Shown here: one piece after another, positions 47,102-56,439 of the stretch
Numbering within the stretch: the first letter of the stretch is position 1
Layout of the letters: each line of letters starts with the position of its first letter
Source: Phycisphaerae bacterium
Lineage (GTDB): Bacteria; Planctomycetota; Phycisphaerae; UBA1845
Assembly: GCA_020056715.1 (NCBI GenBank)
Contig: JAGVHG010000141.1
Location: 1 to 64,000, forward strand
DNA length: 64,000 bases
Direction: 5' to 3'
Notes under the pieces: model-generated
What the model saw: only the letters and a program-made list of their open reading frames with translations
What the model was told of the DNA's origin: nothing
Database searches by the model: none
Program-made: the position numbers and the translations under genes

Positions 47102-48910
47102 CTAGCGAGCGGCCTTGGCCTCCAGTTCCTCCCAGCGGGCATAAAGCGCCTTGACGCGATTTTTGGCGGCCTCCAGTTCCTCCCAGCGTTTTTGGGCTTC
47201 GACGTGGTCCCCCGCGACTTCCGGATCCTCCATCGCACGGACGCACGTTTCCACGCGTTCATCCGCTTCCTGTATGGTCGCCTCCATCTCCTTGAGTTCC
47301 TTCTGCTCGCTGGCGGTTAGGCCCTTTTGATCGGCCTTCGCTCTTGTCTTCTTAGATTTGGGTTTCGCAATATTATCGTCTTTCCCCAGGGCGCGGCGGG
47401 CTTGCGCCGCTTGCCACTGAGCGCAATCACCATACCGTCCGACGCGCCCCTCGCCGACGAGTCCCAGGATTTCCGTACAAACGCGATCGAGCATGAACCG
47501 ATCGTGGGTCACCAATACGATCGCACCGGGGAATTCGCAGAGACTCTCCTCGAGCACGTCCAGCGTGGCGATGTCCAGATCGTTGGTCGGCTCGTCCAGA
47601 ATGAGCAGGTCGGCCGGGCGGAGCATCAGCCGGGCGATCAGAATCCGAGCCTGCTCGCCGCCGGATAGTTCGCCCACCGGCATGTCGAGTTGCTCGACGC
47701 GGAAGAGAAACTGCTTGGCCCAGGAACTGATATGAATACTCCGCCCACGAAAACTCACGTGATCGTCTCGACCCGCCAAAGCCTGCCGCAAGGACATATC
47801 CCGTGGTAGTTCCTCGCGCATTTGGTCGAACACGACGACGCGGAGATTCTCTGCCGGAACAACCGTGCCCTCGTCGGGCGGCAGATCACCCGTGAGAACG
47901 CGAATCAACGTCGTTTTGCCGCTGCCGTTGGAACCAAGAAGCCCCAGCCGAGTGCCGGGCGACAGCAATAGCGAAACATCCTTGAATAGCAGTCTGTTGC
48001 CGAAGGTCTTGGCAAGCCCCTTGGCCTCCAAGAGTTTTTTTGACCCTCGGCCGGTGCTTTCGAAGTCGATGCCGGCCGTCATGGTTTGAGCGTTTCGATG
48101 CTTTAGGTCACGAAGTTCATCCTTGAGCCGGTAGGCCTCCTCGATTCGCACTTTCGATTTGGTCCGTTGTGCCTTGGAGTTCGACTTCAGGAAAGCTGCC
48201 TCGCGCCTGACGATGTTGGCCAGGGTCACCGGCTGGGCCTGCTTAGCCTCAAGGAAGTCAGCCCGCTTCTCCAGAAACACGCTGTAGCAGCCGCTCACGC
48301 TGAAGTAGCCTTCGGGATAGATGGGGTTTAGTTCCACGACGCGGTCGGTCACGCGCTCCAGAAAATACCGATCGTGGCTGACAACCAAGAAGGCAAATGG
48401 AACGCCCAGGAGCATTTCCTCAAGCCATTGAATGCCTTCGAGGTCCAGGTGGTTCGTCGGCTCGTCCAGCAGTAGCAGGTCGGGCCGCTGGATGACTTCG
48501 CGGGCCAGCGCCAGCCGCTTGCGCCAACCGCCGGATAGTTCTTCCACGGGACGATGCACGTTATCGAAACCGAACTTACTGAGTATGATGTTGACTTGCG
48601 TCTCTTGCTCATGTTGCTCTGAGGGCTGATCGGCGATCGCGGCGGCCAGGGCCGACTCGACCGTGTCCCTAGGCCGAAACTGATCCTCCTGCGGTAGAAA
48701 ACCAATTCGCGCTAAGCGCCGTTGGTTGACTTCGCCGCTGTCGGCATGCACTAGTCCGGCCAGGATCTTGAGGAACGTGGTCTTGCCAGCCCCGTTGGGG
48801 CCCAAAAACCCCACGTGTGCGCCTTCATCAAAGCTGATGGACAGATTAGTAAAGATCTCTCGCGTCCCAAAGTGCTTCGAGATCGCCTTAGTGGTCAGCA
48901 GCGTAGCCAT
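47102..48910 (-). CDS. ABC-F family ATPase (Uup-like)
   Basis: 602 residues from Met 48910. Two ATP-binding cassettes: Walker A GPNGAGKTTFLKIL and GSNGSGKTTLIRVL, signatures LSGGWRKR and LSGGEQARI, Walker B LLLLDEPTNHLD and LLILDEPTNDLD. The C-terminus (~515-602) is a Glu/Lys/Arg-rich coiled coil, the Uup-type end. ABC-F proteins lack membrane domains and act on the ribosome; roles vary from translation rescue to resistance. AGGAG precedes ATG 48910. Divergent neighbour is the cysteine-synthase-like gene. Confidence 0.92.
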   Translation of the reverse strand: MATLLTTKAISKHFGTREIFTNLSISFDEGAHVGFLGPNGAGKTTFLKILAGLVHADSGEVNQRRLARIGFLPQEDQFRPRDTVESALAAAIADQPSEQHEQETQVNIILSKFGFDNVHRPVEELSGGWRKRLALAREVIQRPDLLLLDEPTNHLDLEGIQWLEEMLLGVPFAFLVVSHDRYFLERVTDRVVELNPIYPEGYFSVSGCYSVFLEKRADFLEAKQAQPVTLANIVRREAAFLKSNSKAQRTKSKVRIEEAYRLKDELRDLKHRNAQTMTAGIDFESTGRGSKKLLEAKGLAKTFGNRLLFKDVSLLLSPGTRLGLLGSNGSGKTTLIRVLTGDLPPDEGTVVPAENLRVVVFDQMREELPRDMSLRQALAGRDDHVSFRGRSIHISSWAKQFLFRVEQLDMPVGELSGGEQARILIARLMLRPADLLILDEPTNDLDIATLDVLEESLCEFPGAIVLVTHDRFMLDRVCTEILGLVGEGRVGRYGDCAQWQAAQARRALGKDDNIAKPKSKKTRAKADQKGLTASEQKELKEMEATIQEADERVETCVRAMEDPEVAGDHVEAQKRWEELEAAKNRVKALYARWEELEAKAAR

Positions 48911-49181
48911 AATGCTCTCCTGCTCTTGATTGTGGCCGAGGCGGCTACCTGCCACAAACCCCGACAGGCGGGCAGGCAGGCTACTTCCGCGCCGCGTTGC
49001 TAACATCCGCTAACCGCACAAAGCTCGCCGCGATAGCAAGTGCGACTTTTTTTGTCGAGTTGGACGTCGAGGACGTTTCTAAAGGTCGTAAACTGCCGCA
49101 TCCAGGCGTGCGATATCGCCTAACATGCAGTACATGGTATGTTATGCTGGACGGAGATACGCCAATACGCATGAGCGATTC

Positions 49182-50213
49182 ATGATGAACGCAACACAGC
49201 AGACTGCGGCGGACGTTGCCCCGATCGACGCCTTGGGGTCCCTCATCGGCAACACGCCGCTTTTGGAAATATGCTACCGCTTCGACGACCAGCCACGCCG
49301 TATTTTCGCCAAGTACGAGTTGATGAACATGACGGGGAGCATCAAGGACCGCATGGCAGCCCACATCCTCCAAGTCGCCTCTCGCTCCGGCGACCTTCGC
49401 CCCGGTGATACCATCGTCGAGGCGTCCAGCGGCAACACAGGGATATCCTTCGCCGCCATCGGCAGCGCCCTTGCCCATCCCGTCCGTATCTACATGCCGA
49501 ATTGGATGAGCCGCGAACGAGTTCAGCTTATCGCCAGCTTCGGGGCGACCGTCGTAGGGGTCTCCCACGAGGATGGCGGCTTTCTCGGCGCAATCGAGAT
49601 GACCGAACACTACGCGGAAACGCACCGCAACGTCTTCCTGCCCCGGCAGTTCGCCAACCCTGCTAACGTCGTTGCCCATGCGCTATCCACCGGCCCGGAG
49701 ATCGAATCCCAGCTTCGTGCGTTCGGCCGGAAGGCGGATGCCTTCGTGGCGGGTGTTGGTACGGGCGGCACGGTCATGGGCGTCGGACGACATCTGCGGC
49801 GCGGGGGACGGAATGTCCGCGTACACCCGCTGGAGCCGGCCAATTCTCCCACGCTTCGCACCGGACACAAGGCCGGCCAACACCGCATACAAGGCATTTC
49901 CGACGAGTTCATACCCACCATCTTGGACCTTGAGAAGCTGGATCGCGTGGTAGACGTTTGGGACGGCGATGCCATACTGATGGCACAGGCACTTTGTCGT
50001 TTCCTCGGCCTCGCGGTCGGCATCTCCTCCGGCGCCAACGTGCTCGGTGCGATGAAACTCGTTCAGGAGCTTGGCGACGACGCTACGGTGGCGACCGTTC
50101 TTCCGGATTCCAACAAGAAATACCTTTCCACCGATTTGTGCCACGAGGAGCCGACACGCGACGACTACCTGACGCCGCGCGTTCGACTTGAGGGGTTCAC
50201 GGCTACCCGCTGA
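49182..50213 (+). CDS. cysteine synthase-like PLP-dependent enzyme
   Basis: About 343 residues. PLP-lysine motif [10 protein letters not shown] (Lys55), substrate loop [12 protein letters not shown], phosphate loop [16 protein letters not shown] and an end segment [12 protein letters not shown]: the cysteine synthase/cystathionine beta-synthase fold (type II PLP enzyme). In O-acetylserine sulfhydrylases this makes cysteine from O-acetylserine and sulfide. Ends [14 protein letters not shown]. Starts at ATG 49182 or 49185. It directly precedes the selenoprotein candidate on the same strand, about 300 bases apart. Confidence 0.85.
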   Translation: MMNATQQTAADVAPIDALGSLIGNTPLLEICYRFDDQPRRIFAKYELMNMTGSIKDRMAAHILQVASRSGDLRPGDTIVEASSGNTGISFAAIGSALAHPVRIYMPNWMSRERVQLIASFGATVVGVSHEDGGFLGAIEMTEHYAETHRNVFLPRQFANPANVVAHALSTGPEIESQLRAFGRKADAFVAGVGTGGTVMGVGRHLRRGGRNVRVHPLEPANSPTLRTGHKAGQHRIQGISDEFIPTILDLEKLDRVVDVWDGDAILMAQALCRFLGLAVGISSGANVLGAMKLVQELGDDATVATVLPDSNKKYLSTDLCHEEPTRDDYLTPRVRLEGFTATR

Positions 50214-50513
50214 GTAGCACGTACTCCCTGTGGCCCTCGAAAATGTCGTTCCGATCTCCCGGATGTGTGCGTATACTGATTATCGGAACACGTGCTTCAC
50301 CGCCGGATCGAGCGTCTCGATGGCGAAAGCCAGACTTGGATTAACGGGATGTTTACGGAAAGCGTGGACTTTCGAGGGTCTATTCTGCTACCATGGTCGA
50401 TAAGTTGGTTCGCCTCTGTCGGGCGAAGGCAGAATGGGAATTCTGAAGCCGCGGGATCATGGACGCTTCCCGGTGAGCTTCCAGGCAATCCAGGAATCGG
50501 AGGAGAAAGAACA
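50214..50513. other. 300-base leader before the selenoprotein candidate
   Basis: No gene seen. Contains a short inverted repeat around CGCCTCTGTCGGGCG (50410-50424). The strong Shine-Dalgarno CGGAGGAGAAAG lies at 50498-50509, immediately before ATG 50514. A promoter could not be placed with confidence. Confidence 0.5.
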
Positions 50514-51164
50514 ATGAGTTTTGTCGCCAAGAAAAGCAATAAACTTAGGTCGCTAGTCAGTTCGTCTGTCATGTTTCTTGTTCTATCGGCATGGGTGTCG
50601 GGTGCATCTTACGGGGAGGTAGTACCCGACTTCTCGCTGATGGACGTCAACCCGGCTTCCTCGACCCACAACCAACCGGTTTCACCGCGGGACTATCTAC
50701 AACAGGTTTCGGGTTGGTATTTTGGACACGCGACGTGAGGCTATTGCAGTATCCAGTTTGGATACCTTGACCAGATGCAGAACGACCTCGACACCGGCCA
50801 TCCTCAATTGAATATCCATATATTGGGAGTGAATGGGGCGGGCCTTGAGTCCGGGAATGCGTTTATTACCTCAGGACGGGACATCCCGTGGTTGCAGGAC
50901 CACGACGTCAACGGCGACGGCTTGTCGGATGTCTGGCGCAGTTGGAACGTCACCTACCGTGACGTGGTCATCCTGGACGCCGAAAATGCCAGAGTGGGAA
51001 CTTTCAACCTGACCACGCACGACTTGGGAGTCCCGGCGAATTACAACACGCTGCGGCAGATGTTTGTCGACGCGGCCTCGGTCCCCGAGCCTACAAGCCT
51101 TGTCCTCCTGGTCCTCGGTGCTGCCGGCCTTCTTACGCGAACGCGTGGCCGTAGAAAGACCTGA
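50514..51164 (+). CDS. probable selenoprotein: secreted thioredoxin-fold protein with UxxC and PEP-CTERM tail
   Basis: 216 residues if the in-frame TGA at 50736-50738 (codon 75) is read as selenocysteine. Signal peptide (LVSSSVMFLVLSAWVSGASYG), then a peroxiredoxin/thioredoxin-like domain: VVPDFSLMDVNPAS, then GWYFGHAT-U-GYCSIQFGYLDQMQNDL, where the first position of the redox CxxC is the TGA and the second Cys is Cys78. Further on come IHILGVNGAGLESG, the DVW segment and RDVVILDAENARVGTF, resembling the N-terminal domain of selenoprotein P. It ends VPEPTSLVLLVLGAAGLL then RTRGRRKT, a PEP-CTERM signal. Downstream coding is intact to this tail, which argues against a decayed gene. Start ATG 50514 has an excellent AGGAGA ribosome-binding site. 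A nonsense mutation or sequencing error in a Cys codon remains possible. Confidence 0.75.
50736..50738 (+). other. in-frame TGA, candidate selenocysteine codon
   Basis: Codon 75 of the preceding entry. The frame continues unbroken for 142 more codons afterwards without any other stop, and the residues after it (GYC, then an amphipathic helix) complete a UxxC redox motif. Confidence 0.75.
50749..50765 (+). promoter_or_regulatory. candidate bacterial SECIS hairpin
   Basis: GTATCC, loop AGTTT, GGATAC: a perfect 6-bp stem, beginning 11 bases after the TGA, with a five-base loop whose second base is G. This fits the known arrangement of bacterial SECIS elements (small apical loop with a G in its first two bases, a short distance downstream of the UGA), which SelB binds. 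Confidence 0.65.
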
Positions 51165-51182
51165 TTGGAAATCGCGTCGGGA

Positions 51183-51250
51183 AGGAGTGAGCCACGGAAC
51201 CCCGGCGTTTACGCCGGGCGGAATCCCGGCGCGCCGGGACTCATCGGGTC
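51183..51250. repeat. family 2-type hairpins between selenoprotein and amidohydrolase genes
   Basis: CCCCGGCGTTTACGCCGGG (51199-51217) and CCCGGCGCGCCGGG (51224-51237) hairpins, followed by the CATCGGGTCGCGAC end that overlaps the amidohydrolase stop. Confidence 0.75.
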
Positions 51251-52518
51251 GCGACGGTGGGACCCAAACGCCGGCCGGCAACGAAGACGTGCTCGATCTG
51301 GTCCGGGCGCAGCGTGTATAGCAGTGCGGACACTTGTTGCTGCGGCGGCAACTCGGCGATCCACGGCTCGGGCCGGCAAACCAAGCAGTCGGCATCCAGG
51401 CCCGGCGTTATGGATCCGATGCGATCCGAAAGACGCAACGCGGCCGCAGCGCCGCGGGTCAACAGCCACCACGCCTCTTCCGGCGCCGGCACGGTGTGCT
51501 GTCCACGCGGCATGGCGTGGACTTTCAGCGTCTTTGCGGTCTGCAGGCACGACACCGCCACATGCGGCATGAACGGATCGTGCCCCGCCGCGATGCTGCT
51601 TCCCAGTGCGATGGGTACGCCGGCGCGGCGGTGGGCGACGTAGTCCATTAGTCCGCTCTCCAGGAAGAGATTCGCGGTCGGGCAATGCACGACGGCGCTA
51701 CCGGCTTCGGCCACTTGTCGGCGTAACGAGTCCGTAAGGCAGACCCCGTGACCAAGAAGCGTGCGCGACGTCAGTAACCCCATGTCGGCGAAGAGCTCCA
51801 CGTCGTCGAGACGATCCGGGAACCGTTCGCGGATCTCGACCTCTTCGGCCGGCGATTCCGCGACATGCGTCATGATGTAGCAGTTCATCATCGCGGCCAG
51901 TTCCGCGGATCCGCGGAGCATTTGCTCGCTGCAACAGGTCGCCATTCGCGGGCTGAAGGCGTAGCGCAGCAAACCGTTGTTGGCGCCATCCCACTTCGCT
52001 GCCAGCGCCCGGGAGTCGTTCAGAGCGATGTCGGCCGGAACCTGCAACCCCTCCGGACAGTTGACGTCGTTGAGCATCATCCCGCAGATGACGCGAAATC
52101 CTCGCCGCCGGAACACCTCGAACGCTATGTCTGTGGCCTCGCGGAACGGACTGCCGAACACGGCCGCCGTCGTCGTACCGCAGTCGATAAGGCCCGTAAC
52201 GAACTCCTCGGCCAGACGCTCCGCAAGCCGGGCGTCCCGAAAACGAGCTTCAGCGGGGTACACGGTGCGATCGAGCCACGCGGACAACGATGGTCCGTCG
52301 AGGCCGCGCCGATCCCATTGTGGCAGATGAAGATGCGCATCGATAAAACCGGGGAGAATCCAACAGTGGTCATCGCCTACGACGTCCTCATCGCGCGTCG
52401 GCCCCTGGGTAACTTCGGTGATCTTCCCGTCCTTCGCAAAGCGAACGATCGCTTTCGGGATGACGCTGCACTCGGCTGCGGTACGCGGATCCAGCAATGT
52501 GCCGTACAATGTCGTCAT
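51241..52518 (-). CDS. guanine deaminase-like amidohydrolase lacking the usual metal-binding Asp
   Basis: About 425 residues from Met 52518 (AAAGGA before it). Amidohydrolase family close to guanine deaminase: PGFIDAHLHLPQWDRRG (HxH), ITHVAESPAEE (His), LLGHGVCL (His). The fourth ligand, normally Asp in GTD or GSD, is Ser here: ALGSSIAAGHDPFMPHVAV (codons GGA AGC AGC ATC), so the catalytic Asp is missing at that site; Asp of GHD is nearby but out of register. Guanine deaminase would turn guanine into xanthine. Activity is therefore in doubt. Convergent with the selenoprotein gene. Confidence 0.8.
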   Translation of the reverse strand: MTTLYGTLLDPRTAAECSVIPKAIVRFAKDGKITEVTQGPTRDEDVVGDDHCWILPGFIDAHLHLPQWDRRGLDGPSLSAWLDRTVYPAEARFRDARLAERLAEEFVTGLIDCGTTTAAVFGSPFREATDIAFEVFRRRGFRVICGMMLNDVNCPEGLQVPADIALNDSRALAAKWDGANNGLLRYAFSPRMATCCSEQMLRGSAELAAMMNCYIMTHVAESPAEEVEIRERFPDRLDDVELFADMGLLTSRTLLGHGVCLTDSLRRQVAEAGSAVVHCPTANLFLESGLMDYVAHRRAGVPIALGSSIAAGHDPFMPHVAVSCLQTAKTLKVHAMPRGQHTVPAPEEAWWLLTRGAAAALRLSDRIGSITPGLDADCLVCRPEPWIAELPPQQQVSALLYTLRPDQIEHVFVAGRRLGPTVATR

Positions 52519-52675
52519 CGTGGCATCCTTTCGTCGCATGTTCATCCGGAAGGCCAATAACAGCGCCGGATTCTAAGCGACGCGGAGAAGCCCAACAAGT
52601 GGTTGACGACCGCCGCTCAGACCGCTACTCTTCCGGGAGCTTCTTTCGGACCGGTTAGATTGAAGGGAGAGTACG

Positions 52676-53590
52676 TTGGGCTACCACAGCGTCGTCTGTG
52701 TCAAACAGGTTCCTGACACGGCGAACATCACAGGGGAGGCGATGAAGGCCGATGGAACCGTTAATCGCGCCGCGCTGCCCACGGTTTTCAACCCCGACGA
52801 TCTCCATGCCCTGGAGGCCGCCCTCGACATTCGCGAGCGCTTCGGCGGCGCCGTCACCGCGGTGTCGATGGGACCGCTAGCGGCGGCGGAAGTGCTTCGG
52901 GAATGCCTGTGCCGTGGAGCGGATCGGGCCATTTTGATCAACGACCGCCGCGCCGCCGCCAGCGACACCCTCGCGACAAGCTACATCCTCAGCCGCGCCG
53001 TCACCAAGATCGGGAGTTTCGACTTAATTTTCTGCGGGAGGCAGGCGATCGATGGCGATACGGCGCAGGTGGGTCCACAACTCGCTGAGAAACTGGGCAT
53101 CGCGCAGGTCACGTACACCGAGCGGCTGCTGGAGTTGCACGACGGCGCGGCCCGCGTGAGGCGCAGCGTCGGTAACGGCTGGGAGGTTCTCGATGTACGC
53201 TTGCCCATGTTGTTGACGATACTCGACACCGCCAATCGGCCGAGACCGTCGGCCGCCCGACGTGTCATGCGTTTCAAACGGGCGCGAACCGCGGGCGAGG
53301 TGAAACGAGAAGTGGAGGCCTCGCAGCCTGGCGCCTCGCCGGGCGACCGCGAGTGTGAGTATGCTGCGGGCCTGGAATCTCTGAAGATGCGCGGGCTGTT
53401 GATCGAGCAATGGGATCTGGACGACATACGGGCCGAGCTGCAGTGGTGCGGCATCAGCGGCTCCCCGACGAAGGTCTACCGCGTGCAGTCCATCGTTCTG
53501 ACCAAAGAGGGATTCAAAGAGGTCCAAGCGACGGAAGAAGGCATCCGCACGATGGTTCATGAGTTGATCGTCGAGCACACGCTGTCGTAG
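52676..53590 (+). CDS. etfB: electron transfer flavoprotein beta subunit
   Basis: 304 residues, starting TTG 52676 with AAGGGAGAG upstream. Family blocks: VVCVKQVPDTANI, NPDDLHALEAALDIRERFGG, SMGPLAAAEVLRECLCRGADRAILI, GRQAIDGDTAQVGPQLAEKLG. Pairs with EtfA (next gene) to bind FAD and AMP and pass electrons from acyl-CoA dehydrogenases to the quinone pool through ETF dehydrogenase. The operon order etfB-etfA-acyl-CoA dehydrogenase supports a fatty-acid or branched-chain acid degradation role. Confidence 0.92.
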   Translation: MGYHSVVCVKQVPDTANITGEAMKADGTVNRAALPTVFNPDDLHALEAALDIRERFGGAVTAVSMGPLAAAEVLRECLCRGADRAILINDRRAAASDTLATSYILSRAVTKIGSFDLIFCGRQAIDGDTAQVGPQLAEKLGIAQVTYTERLLELHDGAARVRRSVGNGWEVLDVRLPMLLTILDTANRPRPSAARRVMRFKRARTAGEVKREVEASQPGASPGDRECEYAAGLESLKMRGLLIEQWDLDDIRAELQWCGISGSPTKVYRVQSIVLTKEGFKEVQATEEGIRTMVHELIVEHTLS

Positions 53591-53622
53591 CTGCAGCGGA
53601 GCGCCTGCGGGAAGCAAGAAAT

Positions 53623-54663
53623 ATGGATGCGCCGATGATGCCAGTCAATCGAGAAGGTGAAGTCTTGGTCTTTGCGGAACAGGAGGACGAGCATCTCAGT
53701 GAGGTTTCCCTGGAACTCTGTGGAAAGGCACGGGAGTTGGCCGATCGTCTGGGCGTGCAGGTGGGCGCCGTACTACCCGGCTGGAACGTGCGCGAGCTTT
53801 CCTATCGGCTCATCGCCCACGGCGCCGACCGCGTGTACCACGTCCATCACACGGAACTGGAACATTACCGCACCCTGCCCTACGCCCGCGTCATGATCGA
53901 GCTGGTGAATCGGCACCAACCGCAGATCGTGTTATTCGGAGCGACGGCCCTCGGCCGGGACTTGGCTCCCCGCGTTGCTTCGGCCCTGCGGGCGGGGCTG
54001 ACGGCCGACTGCACCGACCTCGAAATCAGCGACTACACCGACCCGCGAACGAAGACGACCCACCGCAACCTGCTTCTTCAGATTCGTCCGGCCTTCGGCG
54101 GCAACATCATCGCTACGATCGTGAACTTCGATCGTTGGCCTCAGATGGCCACCGTTCGTGAAGGCGTCATGCGGCTGCACGACCCCGACCCGCAGCGCGG
54201 CGGCGATATCTTGGATGAGCGGGTCGACTTCTCTGACTTCGACCTCTCGGTGCGGCTCGTGGAGCGGCAGCGAGAACCCCGAAAGGTAAACCTCAAAGCG
54301 GCGCGAGTCATCGTGGCCGGCGGAGCGGGCGTGGCCAGCAGGCAGAACTTCCAATTGATCCACGATCTGGCGGGCGCCATGGGCGGCGCCGTCGGCGCGT
54401 CGCGGGCCGCGATCGACGGAGGCTTCATCGGTAAGGAACATCAAGTCGGTCAGACTGGGACGACAGTCCGGCCTGCGCTTTACATCGCTTGCGGGATCAG
54501 CGGCGCCATTCAGCATAGGGCAGGCATGGAGGAGTCGGCCAAGATCATCGCCATCAACTGGGACAAGGAAGCGCCGATCTTTTCCGTCGCACACTATGGC
54601 ATTGTGGGCGACCTCCGCAAGGTGGTTCCGCTGATGATCCGGGCTATCAAAGAGCAGGCGTAA
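53623..54663 (+). CDS. etfA: electron transfer flavoprotein alpha subunit
   Basis: 346 residues. N-terminal EtfA domain (VLVFAEQEDEHLSEVSLELCGKAREL; APRVASALRAGLTADCTDLEI) and C-terminal FAD-binding domain: GGAMGGAVGASRAAIDGGFI region, then QVGQTGTTVRPALYIACGISGAIQH, the standard FAD signature. Separated from etfB by 32 bases and from the dehydrogenase gene by six, so all three are one operon. ATG 53623 is the likely start. Confidence 0.93.
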   Translation: MDAPMMPVNREGEVLVFAEQEDEHLSEVSLELCGKARELADRLGVQVGAVLPGWNVRELSYRLIAHGADRVYHVHHTELEHYRTLPYARVMIELVNRHQPQIVLFGATALGRDLAPRVASALRAGLTADCTDLEISDYTDPRTKTTHRNLLLQIRPAFGGNIIATIVNFDRWPQMATVREGVMRLHDPDPQRGGDILDERVDFSDFDLSVRLVERQREPRKVNLKAARVIVAGGAGVASRQNFQLIHDLAGAMGGAVGASRAAIDGGFIGKEHQVGQTGTTVRPALYIACGISGAIQHRAGMEESAKIIAINWDKEAPIFSVAHYGIVGDLRKVVPLMIRAIKEQA

Positions 54664-54669
54664 CAGGCT

Positions 54670-56412
54670 ATGGCGAACTTCTTCAAGGACAACGAAGACA
54701 TCCAATTCCTGTTCGAACACCTGGACCTTCGCGAGATCGCGACAGCCCAGGAGGACGGTTTCGTCGGTCACGAAGGGACCGGCGCCGGCGAGGCGCCGAC
54801 CGACGCCGATGATGCCGTCGATAACTACCGCCGGATTCTCGCGATCGTCGGCGACCTAGCCGCGAACACCGTCGCTCCAGCGGCCGAGGCCGTGGACCAT
54901 GAAGGGAACCGACTCAACGACGACGGCACGGTGACGCTCAACGCGGACATGCGAAACAGCTTGAAGGCCCTTGCCCAGGCCGACCTGATGGGTTTTACCT
55001 TGCCGCGGCGCTTCGGCGGGCTGAATTGCCCCAATCTGGTTTACGCGATGGCGATCGAGATCATCAGCCGCGCCGACGCGTCGTTGATGAACATTTTCGG
55101 ATTGCAGGGCATCGCCGAGACGATCAACGCTTTCGCCGACCCGACCATCAAGGATGAGTATCTGCCGCGCTTCGCGCGCGGCGAACTGACCGGCGCCATG
55201 GCCCTCACCGAGCCGGACGCAGGAAGCGATCTTCAGTCCGTCAGCCTCCGCGCCTGGCAGGACACGGACGGTTGTTGGCGCCTCAACGGCGTGAAGCGGT
55301 TCATCACCAACGGTTGCGGCGATGTCGTGCTTACCCTCGCCCGCAGCGAGCCTGAGCTGAAGGATGGGCGCGGCTTGAGCTTGTTTCTCGCCGAACGAGG
55401 CCCCAGGCTGAAGGTCCGCCGTCTGGAGAACAAGCTCGGGCTGCACGGCTCGCCTACCTGCGAGTTGGTCTACGACGATGTTCCGGCGAAGCTGATCGGG
55501 GAACGCCAGCTCGGTCTGATCCGCTATGTGGTCAGCCTCATGAATGGCGCCAGGATCGGTGTAGCGGCGCAGGCCCTGGGGATCGCGGAGGCCGCCTTCC
55601 GCGTCGCCCGCAAGTACGCCCACAGCCGCAGACAATTCGGCGTGGCGATTGAGCGCCTCCCGGCGGTGGCGGAGATGATTGTCGAGATGCGGATCGCGAT
55701 TGAGGCGGCGCGGGCCCTGGTCTACGAAACGAGCCGGTTCTGCGATCTTGAACAGAACAACCATCGCGTTCTGGAGATTGACCCGCCGACGGACGCTGAT
55801 GAGCTTAAGAGGCGGAAGAACGACGCGCGGACGTACAAGCGGCTCAACGGCCTGCTGACGCCCATGTGCAAGTATTATGCCTCGGAGATGTCGATGCGCG
55901 TGGCCAACGACGCCCTCCAGGTGCTCGGTGGTTCCGGGTACATGAAGGATTATCCCATCGAACGTCACCTCCGCGACGCGCGTATCACCAACATCTACGA
56001 GGGAACCAGCCAACTTCAGATTGTGGCCGCCGTGCGCGGCGTATGCGGTGGAGCCTTCGAGAAGTTCGTCGATGAGCTTGAAACGCGCGAGTACTTGGAC
56101 AAGGATCTCCACGCGCTCAAGACGGCTCTGGCCGCGGGCCGCGTCAGCGTCGCGGCGGGCATCGCATTCGTGAAGGCGCAGGGTGGCGACTACATGGACC
56201 TGTATGGTCGAAAGCTCGTGGACGGCGCGGCCGCCGTGCTGGTCGGCCATCTTCTGCTCCGGCAAGCCGCGGCCAACGACCGGAAACGCCTCGTCGCTCG
56301 CCGGTTCATTCACACCCACCTTCCCACCCTTGAGCGAGACATGACGCTGCTGCGGAGCGGGGACCGGTCCGTGCTTGCGGAGTTCGCACAGTTCGCGCCG
56401 GCGATCTCCTGA
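54670..56412 (+). CDS. acyl-CoA dehydrogenase with C-terminal extension
   Basis: 580 residues, longer than the ~380 of short/medium-chain enzymes, as in VLCAD/ACAD9-type proteins. Middle domain ALTEPDAGSDLQSVSLRA, RFITNGCGDVVLTLAR, FLAERGPRLKVR; catalytic Glu in IYEGTSQLQIVAAV (late in the C-terminal helical domain). A ~190-residue extension lies beyond it. An N-terminal region of ~60 residues (EHLDLREIATAQEDGFVGHEGT) precedes the usual start. Oxidises an acyl-CoA at the alpha-beta position, handing electrons to the EtfAB encoded just upstream. A 546-residue frame on the other strand is a shadow. Confidence 0.9.
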   Translation: MANFFKDNEDIQFLFEHLDLREIATAQEDGFVGHEGTGAGEAPTDADDAVDNYRRILAIVGDLAANTVAPAAEAVDHEGNRLNDDGTVTLNADMRNSLKALAQADLMGFTLPRRFGGLNCPNLVYAMAIEIISRADASLMNIFGLQGIAETINAFADPTIKDEYLPRFARGELTGAMALTEPDAGSDLQSVSLRAWQDTDGCWRLNGVKRFITNGCGDVVLTLARSEPELKDGRGLSLFLAERGPRLKVRRLENKLGLHGSPTCELVYDDVPAKLIGERQLGLIRYVVSLMNGARIGVAAQALGIAEAAFRVARKYAHSRRQFGVAIERLPAVAEMIVEMRIAIEAARALVYETSRFCDLEQNNHRVLEIDPPTDADELKRRKNDARTYKRLNGLLTPMCKYYASEMSMRVANDALQVLGGSGYMKDYPIERHLRDARITNIYEGTSQLQIVAAVRGVCGGAFEKFVDELETREYLDKDLHALKTALAAGRVSVAAGIAFVKAQGGDYMDLYGRKLVDGAAAVLVGHLLLRQAAANDRKRLVARRFIHTHLPTLERDMTLLRSGDRSVLAEFAQFAPAIS

Positions 56413-56439
56413 GCATGCCGTGTCTTGCACGCGGAGCAA

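Noticed and set aside
50292-50738. Two separate genes or a pseudogene at 50292-50738 and 50775-51164
   Set aside because: Both pieces are in the same frame, separated by one TGA, with homology-like continuity across it; a selenocysteine reading explains both better. A decayed gene is kept as the alternative.
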